A stretch of 55,582 nt of DNA from UMGS1532 sp045594795 (GTDB taxonomy: Bacteria; Bacillota; Clostridia; Oscillospirales; Acutalibacteraceae). Of this stretch, positions 50,244 to 55,582 are shown in pieces. The position numbers and the translations under genes are program-made. The notes beneath the pieces are model-generated. The model was not told the DNA's origin. It worked only from the letters and a program-made list of their open reading frames with translations, and searched no databases. How positions within the stretch are numbered: position 1 is the first letter of the stretch; every line of letters begins with the position of its first letter. The stretch covers positions 1-55,582 of the forward strand of contig JAZNZF010000021.1 in assembly GCA_045594795.1 (NCBI GenBank), read 5' to 3'.

Positions 50244-51341
50244 TTATACGTTAAAGCGGAACAGAACGATGTCGCCGTCTTTCATAATATATTCTTTACC
50301 TTCACTGCGAACAAGACCTTTTTCTTTTGCAGTTGTCATATTACCGCCGCACTGGGTAAAGTCGGTGTAGGATACAACCTCTGCGCGAATAAAACCGCGT
50401 TCAAAATCGGTATGAATTTTACCCGCTGCTTGTGGTGCTTTAGTGCCTTTTTTTATTGTCCATGCGCGCACCTCGGGTTTGCCTGCTGTAAGGTAGGAAA
50501 TAAGACCTAATAGCTCGTAGCATTTTTGAATTAGTCTTTCAAGTCCGGATTTTTGTAATCCGAGCTCCTCTAAAAACATTAGCTTTTCATCCGGCTCAAG
50601 CTCAGAAATCTGTGCTTCCAGCTCAGCGCAAATAGGTAGAGTCTCGGCATACTCAAGGCGGCTTATCTCTTTAACCTTGTTATAGTATGCGTTATCTTCG
50701 TATCCGCCACTAAAGTCAGCCTCACTCATATTGCAAGCATAAATAACAGGCTTTAATGAAAGTAGAGAAACTTGTTTTAGCATTTCCTGTTCTTCTTCAG
50801 TTTTTTGGAGTGAACGGGCAGGATTGCCGCTTTCTAAATGTGCATATAGCTTTTTAAGGAAGTCAACCTCGGGTTGTAGCTTTTTATCACCTTTAAGCAT
50901 TTTCGAAACCCTATCAATTCTATGTTCAACCATTTCCATATCAGCAAAGATAAGTTCTAAATTAATAGTTTCAATATCGCGAGCAGGGTCTACCGAGCCG
51001 TCAACATGTACAATGTTGGTGTCGTCAAAGCAGCGAACAACGTGAACTATTGCATCGACCTCACGTATGTGCGACAAGAATTTATTGCCAAGACCTTCGC
51101 CTTTAGAAGCACCCTTTACAAGACCTGCTATATCAACAAATTCAATAGTAGCAGGTGTAAATTTATCTGGATTATATATCTCTGCAAGCTTATCTAACCT
51201 TTCGTCAGGCACAGATACTATGCCAACATTTGGCTCAATAGTACAGAAAGGATAGTTAGCAGACTGTGCGCCTGCTGATGTTATCGCATTAAAAAGGGTT
51301 GACTTTCCAACATTGGGTAAACCAACAATACCTAATTTCAT
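50244..51341 (-). CDS. ychF: Obg-related ATPase/GTPase YchF
   Basis: 365 residues, typical length. The N-terminus KLGIVGLPNVGKSTLFNAIT holds the P-loop; FVDIAGLVKGASKGEGLGN contains G3, and the Asn of G4 is replaced by the YchF form ACNMSE, which fits preference for ATP. A coiled-coil insertion (about 115-190) and the C-terminal TGS domain (about 280-365, ending MKDGDIVLFRFNV) are present. It associates with ribosomes and stress responses. Confidence 0.97.
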   Translation of the reverse strand: MKLGIVGLPNVGKSTLFNAITSAGAQSANYPFCTIEPNVGIVSVPDERLDKLAEIYNPDKFTPATIEFVDIAGLVKGASKGEGLGNKFLSHIREVDAIVHVVRCFDDTNIVHVDGSVDPARDIETINLELIFADMEMVEHRIDRVSKMLKGDKKLQPEVDFLKKLYAHLESGNPARSLQKTEEEQEMLKQVSLLSLKPVIYACNMSEADFSGGYEDNAYYNKVKEISRLEYAETLPICAELEAQISELEPDEKLMFLEELGLQKSGLERLIQKCYELLGLISYLTAGKPEVRAWTIKKGTKAPQAAGKIHTDFERGFIRAEVVSYTDFTQCGGNMTTAKEKGLVRSEGKEYIMKDGDIVLFRFNV

Positions 51342-51381
51342 TTATATTCAATCTCCTTATTTTTATATTTTAAATATTAAA

Positions 51382-52275
51382 TTAATGATGATGGTGATGG
51401 TGAGCAGTGTGGCTTTCTTGCAGTTCAATTCTACATTCTTTTTCGTTACAATGCTCATTCTTATCTTCAAGCTCGAGTGTAGTATGTCCTATGCCGTGCT
51501 CTCGCAATTCTTCGCGTATAGCTTCCTTGATTTTGTGATGTTCTGTATCTGTTACTATATGCATGGTAGCAAAGTTGCTTTGTCCATCCATACTCCAAAT
51601 ATGAATATGATGCACATCAAGCACACCATCAATATTGATAATATGTTCTTTAATTTCGCTTGCTGAAATATGTTGTGGTGCTTTTTCAAGAAAAAGGTCA
51701 ACGGATATCTTTAAATTTTTAATAGCATTTATAAAAATAAATACAGATACACAAATGGACATAATCGGGTCAATATATGCAAAATTAGTGAATCTCATAA
51801 CAACAGCACCTATTAGCACAACAACCCATCCTAATACATCCTCAAGCATATGTAGGTTTACTGCTCTTTGATTTAAAGAATGACCGCCGTGCGTAAAATA
51901 TGCGGCGCCAAAATTTACTATAACACCTACAACAGCAAAAGCAATCATACCGTTATAGTTAATTTCTATAGGGGAAATTATTCTGCTTATTGCATTGTAT
52001 ATGACCATTATAGACCCAACTAAAAGAATTAGTGTGGTAATAACACTGCCGATTACAGAGTATCTACTGTATCCATAGGTAAAGGTTTCGTCGGGTTGTT
52101 TTTTACTTTTCCTTTCAAGAACATAGGAAATACCAATGCTTACAGCATCGCCTAAGTCATGTACGGCATCTGACATAATGGCAACACTACCCGTAAAAAT
52201 ACTGCCTATAAACTCAAATATAGAGAAAGATAGATTTAAAATAAATGCAACTAAAATTTTTCTATCAGTTTTCAA
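51382..52275 (-). CDS. Cation diffusion facilitator transporter with C-terminal His tail
   Basis: 297 residues from a TTG start at 52275, which follows AAGGAGG at seven bases; an upstream in-frame start would translate through that Shine-Dalgarno. Six membrane helices are predicted. Metal-site motifs SDAVHDLGDA in helix 2 and HMLEDVLGW in helix 5 are of the HxxxD type. The cytoplasmic C-terminal domain ends in six His, probably metal-binding. It exports zinc or similar divalent metals. It lies 40 bases upstream of ychF and may share its transcript. Confidence 0.95.
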   Translation of the reverse strand: MKTDRKILVAFILNLSFSIFEFIGSIFTGSVAIMSDAVHDLGDAVSIGISYVLERKSKKQPDETFTYGYSRYSVIGSVITTLILLVGSIMVIYNAISRIISPIEINYNGMIAFAVVGVIVNFGAAYFTHGGHSLNQRAVNLHMLEDVLGWVVVLIGAVVMRFTNFAYIDPIMSICVSVFIFINAIKNLKISVDLFLEKAPQHISASEIKEHIINIDGVLDVHHIHIWSMDGQSNFATMHIVTDTEHHKIKEAIREELREHGIGHTTLELEDKNEHCNEKECRIELQESHTAHHHHHH

Positions 52276-52322
52276 GATATCCTCCTTATAAATATTAGAC
52301 ACAATATCAGTTTAACCATATT

Positions 52323-52354
52323 AAAAACCCAAGATATCGGAAGATATCTTGGGT
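52323..52354 (-). terminator. Terminator of the greA-lysS operon
   Basis: ACCCAAGATATC (52327-52338) and GATATCTTGGGT (52343-52354) form a perfect 12-bp stem; on the minus strand it is followed by TTTTT. Confidence 0.9.
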
Positions 52355-52366
52355 TATCATAACTTA

Positions 52367-53872
52367 TCAATCTAATGGCTTCATCGTGGGGAATAATAAA
52401 ACGTCGCGGATTGAAGCGCTATCGGTAAGTAGCATTACAAGTCTATCTATGCCGAAACCAAGTCCACCTGTTGGTGGTAGACCATATTCGAGTGCTGTAA
52501 TGTAATCGTAATCAACCTCGCTATTACAGTTGGGGTCAGCGGCTTTTTTAGCAGCAACCTGCTTTTCAAATCTCTCTTTTTGGTCTATGGGGTCGTTAAG
52601 CTCAGAGAAAGCGTTACCAAATTCTGTTGCATTAATAAAGTATTCAAAACGCTCTGTAAAGGCAGGATTATCTGGTTTGCGCTTTGCTAACGGGCTGTTT
52701 TCAACAGGGTAATCGTAAATAAATGTAGGTTGAATAAGCTTGTCCTCAACATAAGCATCAAACAGCTCTATAAGTACGGTACCCTTTGTTGCGTCAGCAG
52801 GAACTTCAACGTGCATCTCTTTAGCGCAAGCACGTGCATCTTCATCGGTTGCCCACGAATTATAATCACAGCCAGAGTACTTTTTAACCGCCTCAACCAT
52901 TGTAAGTCTTTCCCAGTTGCCCATATCAATTTCTTTGCCTTGATATGTTATAACCTTGCTTCCGCAAATTTTTTCTGCAAGCATGGTGTTCATTTCCTCA
53001 ACCAAATCCATCATACCGTAGTAATCGGTAAATGCCTGATAAAGCTCTACAGTTGTAAACTCTGGGTTGTGTTTGGTATCCATACCTTCGTTACGGAAAA
53101 TTCTACCAACCTCGTAAACCCTATGCATACCGCCAACGATAAGACGTTTTAGGTAAAGCTCGGTTTCAATACGTAGATACATATCCATATCAAGAGTGTT
53201 GTGGTGGGTTTTAAAAGGACGAGCGGCAGCACCAATTTCAAGGGGAACGAGAATAGGTGTGTCAACCTCGATAAAGCCCTTGCTATCAAGATAAGCGCGT
53301 ACTTCTTTTAGAATTTTAGAACGCTTTTCAAAGGTATCCTTAACCTCGGGATTAACAATAAGGTCAACGTATCTTTGTCTGTATCTTAAATCGTTGTCGC
53401 GAAGACCGTGGAATTTTTCAGGCAAGGGGAGAAGGGACTTGGAGAGCAGCACAATGCTTTCGGTATGCACCGAAATTTCACCTGTACGGGTGCGGAAAAC
53501 AAAGCCCTTTACACCAACTATATCACCAATGTCGTACTTTTTAAAAGCAGCATAATTTTCTTCGCCAATATCGTCACGGCGGATATAAAGCTGAATGTTA
53601 TCTTTACCGTCCTGTAGGTTAAAGAAGCTTGCTTTACCCATAATTCTGCGGCTCATAATACGTCCGGCAATACTTACAGTAGTATTTTCAAGTTCATCAA
53701 ATTTTTCTTTGATGTCGTTTGTGTAATGGGTAACATCGTATTTAGTAATTGTAAAAGGGTCGTTGCCCTCACTTTGTAAATTAGCTAATTTTTCGCGTCT
53801 TACACGCAATATTTCGTTAAGTTCTTCGACAGTAGGCTCTGCTGCTACGTCTATGTTCTTTTCTTCTGCCAT
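52367..53872 (-). CDS. lysS: Lysyl-tRNA synthetase, class II
   Basis: 501 residues, normal length. The N-terminal OB-fold anticodon-binding domain (about 60-150, VSIAGRIMSRRIMGKASFF) is followed by the class II catalytic core with motif 2 (GRIFRNEGMDTKHNPEFT) and motif 3 (GLGFGIDRLVMLL). It charges tRNA-Lys. It starts 24 bases after greA on the minus strand with AAAGGTG, so the two form an operon driven by the greA promoter. Confidence 0.98.
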   Translation of the reverse strand: MAEEKNIDVAAEPTVEELNEILRVRREKLANLQSEGNDPFTITKYDVTHYTNDIKEKFDELENTTVSIAGRIMSRRIMGKASFFNLQDGKDNIQLYIRRDDIGEENYAAFKKYDIGDIVGVKGFVFRTRTGEISVHTESIVLLSKSLLPLPEKFHGLRDNDLRYRQRYVDLIVNPEVKDTFEKRSKILKEVRAYLDSKGFIEVDTPILVPLEIGAAARPFKTHHNTLDMDMYLRIETELYLKRLIVGGMHRVYEVGRIFRNEGMDTKHNPEFTTVELYQAFTDYYGMMDLVEEMNTMLAEKICGSKVITYQGKEIDMGNWERLTMVEAVKKYSGCDYNSWATDEDARACAKEMHVEVPADATKGTVLIELFDAYVEDKLIQPTFIYDYPVENSPLAKRKPDNPAFTERFEYFINATEFGNAFSELNDPIDQKERFEKQVAAKKAADPNCNSEVDYDYITALEYGLPPTGGLGFGIDRLVMLLTDSASIRDVLLFPTMKPLD

Positions 53873-53896
53873 TTTTATTCACCTTTTTTGGTATAA

Positions 53897-54370
53897 TTAT
53901 CTTTTAATTTCGTTAATTGTAAATTTTATTTCTCCGCGTGGAGTTTCGGCAACAACGGTTTCGCCAATAGTATGGCCCATTAATGCTTTACCGACGGGGG
54001 ACTCATCTGAGATTTTGCCGTTTATAGAATCAGCTTCGGCTGTGCCAACAATTTTAAATGTCATATCTTTTTTTGTTGCATGATTTTTAACTGTTACGGT
54101 TACACCGAGCATAACCTTATCATTAGTAATTTCATTATCACTGATAACCTTAACGTTTTTAAGCATAACCTCAAGGTCGGTAATACGAGCTTCAATTTTA
54201 GCTTGCTCATTTTTTGCCTCGTCGTATTCGCTGTTTTCAGAAAGGTCACCAAATCCGCGAGCAACCTTAATTTTTTCTGCAACATCAGCGCGAGCAGTAG
54301 ATTTTAAGTAGTCAAGCTCGTCTTCTAATTTTTTTAAGCCTTCTTTTGTAACAACAATTTGTTTAGCCAT
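53897..54370 (-). CDS. greA: Transcription elongation factor GreA
   Basis: 157 residues from the ATG at 54370 (MAKQIVVTKEGLKKLEDEL), preceded by AAAGGAAAG; the 25 codons upstream include the promoter. The N-terminal coiled coil with DLSENSEYDEAKNEQ carries the acidic tip residues that enter the RNA polymerase channel and stimulate cleavage of backtracked RNA. The C-terminal FKBP-like domain ends GEIKFTINEI. It heads the greA-lysS operon. Confidence 0.98.
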   Translation of the reverse strand: MAKQIVVTKEGLKKLEDELDYLKSTARADVAEKIKVARGFGDLSENSEYDEAKNEQAKIEARITDLEVMLKNVKVISDNEITNDKVMLGVTVTVKNHATKKDMTFKIVGTAEADSINGKISDESPVGKALMGHTIGETVVAETPRGEIKFTINEIKR

Positions 54371-54416
54371 TTTTTTCTTTCCTTTCAAATTAGGTATTTG
54401 CCTAACATATTTAAAT

Positions 54417-54445
54417 ATTATATAATTTTTTCTCTGTTTTGTCAA
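54417..54445 (-). promoter_or_regulatory. Consensus sigma-A promoter of greA-lysS
   Basis: On the minus strand a perfect TTGACA (54445-54440), 17-base spacer and perfect TATAAT (54422-54417), 47 bases before the greA ATG. It overlaps the 3' end of the upstream gene. Confidence 0.9.
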
Positions 54446-55104
54446 GGATAAAAGCTATCATCTATATAGTCTTCAGGCTTTCCTATTCCACAAGACATAC
54501 ATAGTGCTTCTGAAAGGTCGATTTTATTTACCTTTATTGGTAATTTCGAGGTTATGTTATCAGGTATATTGATAGCATTGGTTGGTATTTTATCTGCAGA
54601 TATATATTTTAAATTTGGTAGTTTTAACACGTTGTTTTTCGGGGTTATTGCAATGCCGTTATTAATTCCTACCATACTATTTACACGAATACAGCATCCT
54701 CTTGTTTTATATAGGTTATCGCAACAATTTTCGTATATACGTTTATTGCTTGTAAAAACAGTGCAGTTGCGGGATAATGGCGCTAATTTTTTAAAACAGT
54801 CGGTATATAAACCATCATTATCATAAAACACGAAATCTTGGATTTCGTGTTTAAGTATTCTTGTTGCAATTAGTGTAGATATTTTTAACCGCCATTCATC
54901 ACTACCGTAGCTATTAATTGAGGTTGGCTTTGCAATTCCAATAGGTATCAGCAACTGTTGGTCTGATATAATACCATTCCAATCTGGTACACCCTTAATT
55001 ATAGGCAGGTCAAGTAAATAGCAGGGTAGTGTTTCCATTTTTTTAGGATATAATTTTTTGCGTGTTCGACGTTTTTTTATTATTGGGTTTAGTGCTACAA
55101 ACAT
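54442..55104 (-). CDS. Uncharacterised protein beside spoIIID
   Basis: 220 residues, not recognised. The N-terminus is very basic (PIIKKRRTRKKLYPKK). The rest has mixed sequence with several Cys, notably RNCTVFTSN, ENCCDN, RGCCIRV and ALCMSCGIGKPEDYI near the C-terminus; no membrane helix or signal peptide is evident. Segments such as FVFYDNDGLYTDCFKKLAP suggest an alpha/beta fold. AGGTAAAAA-type signal (GGAGGTAAAAA) precedes the ATG. It lies 56 bases after spoIIID on the same strand, so a sporulation role is possible but unproven. Confidence 0.7.
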   Translation of the reverse strand: MFVALNPIIKKRRTRKKLYPKKMETLPCYLLDLPIIKGVPDWNGIISDQQLLIPIGIAKPTSINSYGSDEWRLKISTLIATRILKHEIQDFVFYDNDGLYTDCFKKLAPLSRNCTVFTSNKRIYENCCDNLYKTRGCCIRVNSMVGINNGIAITPKNNVLKLPNLKYISADKIPTNAINIPDNITSKLPIKVNKIDLSEALCMSCGIGKPEDYIDDSFYP

Positions 55105-55160
55105 TTTTTACCTCCATTTTAATTTTGGTATAAAACTTTAGAATAAATTTATAAATATAA

Positions 55161-55409
55161 TTATTCACCTTTGTATTTTTTTCTTGTCGCAAGTCCGCCA
55201 CGAATGTGTCGTTCTTGCTTATTTATTTCTAATACCTCTTTTACCTGATTGTATAAATTCATATTAGAATATTTAAGTCTCTCTGAAACGTCTTTGTGTA
55301 CGGTTGATTTTGATATCCCAAACTGTTTTGCCGCCTTTCTTACAGTACATTTATTTTCAATTATGTAGTTTGCAAGCGCTATTGTGCGGTCTTCGATTGA
55401 CCTAAGCAT
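55161..55409 (-). CDS. spoIIID: Stage III sporulation transcriptional regulator SpoIIID
   Basis: 82 residues. The helix-turn-helix KAAKQFGISKSTVHKDVSERL matches SpoIIID almost word for word, and the C-terminal basic helix ERHIRGGLATRKKYKG is also conserved. SpoIIID is a mother-cell DNA-binding protein made under SigE control that switches gene sets toward SigK. A good GGGAGTGAT signal precedes the ATG. It shows the organism belongs to an endospore-forming lineage. Confidence 0.97.
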   Translation of the reverse strand: MLRSIEDRTIALANYIIENKCTVRKAAKQFGISKSTVHKDVSERLKYSNMNLYNQVKEVLEINKQERHIRGGLATRKKYKGE

Positions 55410-55439
55410 AGTATCACTCCCATATACTGTGTTAATAAC

Positions 55440-55471
55440 AATATATGTTAGAATACTTAGGTTTATTATTC
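55440..55471 (-). promoter_or_regulatory. Candidate SigE-type promoter of spoIIID
   Basis: On the minus strand GAATAAT (55471-55465), 17-base gap, CATATATT (55447-55440). This resembles the SigE -35 ATA and -10 CATA-T patterns, and SigE control is known for spoIIID in Bacillus. The match is loose in AT-rich DNA. Confidence 0.3.
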
Positions 55472-55490
55472 TTGTTTTATATGGGTAAAA

Positions 55491-55529
55491 AATAACCGTC
55501 AGAATAATTAATTTACTCTGACGGTTATT
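55491..55529 (-). terminator. Terminator upstream of spoIIID
   Basis: AATAACCGTCAGA (55491-55503) pairs with TCTGACGGTTATT (55517-55529); on the minus strand it runs into TTATTTTTTA. It ends transcription of the partial gene at the window edge. Confidence 0.85.
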
Positions 55530-55547
55530 GTTGTATTAAGTTTTAGC

Positions 55548-55582
55548 TTATTTATTTAAATATTTTGCAACCTCTGCTGCAA
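55548..55582 (-). CDS. Partial gene, last eleven codons only
   Basis: On the minus strand a frame running in from beyond the window ends at TAA (55550-55548) with the residues AAEVAKYLNK, directly before a strong terminator. Too little is visible to name the product. Confidence 0.55.
   Translation of the reverse strand, partial: AAEVAKYLNK

Noticed and set aside
52276..52366. T-box or riboswitch linked to lysS or the CDF gene
   Set aside because: The only structure is the lysS terminator; no T-box sequence or metal riboswitch core was found.
52730..53152. 140-codon plus-strand frame
   Set aside because: Shadow of lysS; lacks a start signal and recognisable domains.

Overview
The window looks like a chromosomal segment of a low-GC, endospore-lineage member of the class Clostridia, probably from an animal gut. 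The reasons are: AT-rich DNA; strong GGAGG ribosome binding sites with frequent TTG and GTG starts; a SpoIIID gene; Clostridia-type small families (DUF4364, DUF6472); the Firmicutes gene order rplS-lepB-ylqF-rnhB-yraN; and gut-type traits (bile-salt-hydrolase family enzyme, rhamnose catabolism, a microcompartment shell protein). No phage, insertion sequence, CRISPR array or origin was seen.

Layout. 1-12420: a seven-gene plus-strand operon with a very large solute-binding protein, two complete pairs of sugar-type ABC permeases, a secreted/membrane beta-propeller-TPR-YIP1 protein and a DUF5696 protein with a glycosidase-like plan, closed by a strong terminator. It encodes no ATPase and no lipoprotein. 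This is the best candidate for an undescribed system. 12460-16290: tRNA-Arg, typA, a DEDD exonuclease and a PflX-like radical SAM gene. 16276-25305: guaB (an IMP dehydrogenase matching the Tritrichomonas foetus type), an L19 leader with rplS, lepB, rbgA, rnhB, yraN, a phosphoesterase, trigger factor with a histone-like tail, clpP and clpX. 25312-29094: a minus-strand operon of one sugar isomerase/epimerase-fold protein and two Gfo/Idh/MocA oxidoreductases, with a divergent AraC regulator. 29113-34947: ROK kinase, SIS isomerase, membrane protein, rhaB, rhaA and a lone EutS/PduU-type shell protein. 35024-38733: response regulator, histidine kinase and HtrA protease. 38739-42857 (minus): bile salt hydrolase family enzyme, tRNA-Ser, DUF4364 protein and Tex. 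42878-49582: murD, GNAT, a methionine gamma-lyase family enzyme, a large MacB-like ABC fusion and a small DUF6472 protein. 49590-55582 (minus): deoC, ychF, a CDF transporter, lysS, greA, an unknown protein, spoIIID and the last codons of a further gene.

How the genes fit together. Carbohydrate handling dominates the accessory part: glycan import with a candidate surface hydrolase, oxidative sugar processing (GFO/GFO/epimerase), rhamnose breakdown, and sugar kinase/isomerase steps. Housekeeping genes for translation, protein quality control, wall synthesis and nucleotide metabolism lie between these blocks. Several start codons were moved to the site with a proper Shine-Dalgarno (permease 1, rnhB, response regulator, amidohydrolase, DUF4364, murD, ABC fusion, CDF, greA). 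A 57-residue gene at 49367-49540 and a possible 34-residue ORF at 29171-29275 were found by reading the sequence directly. The two gaps of about 300 bases without a protein gene (12372-12681 and 39714-40020) hold tRNA genes, promoters and terminators.
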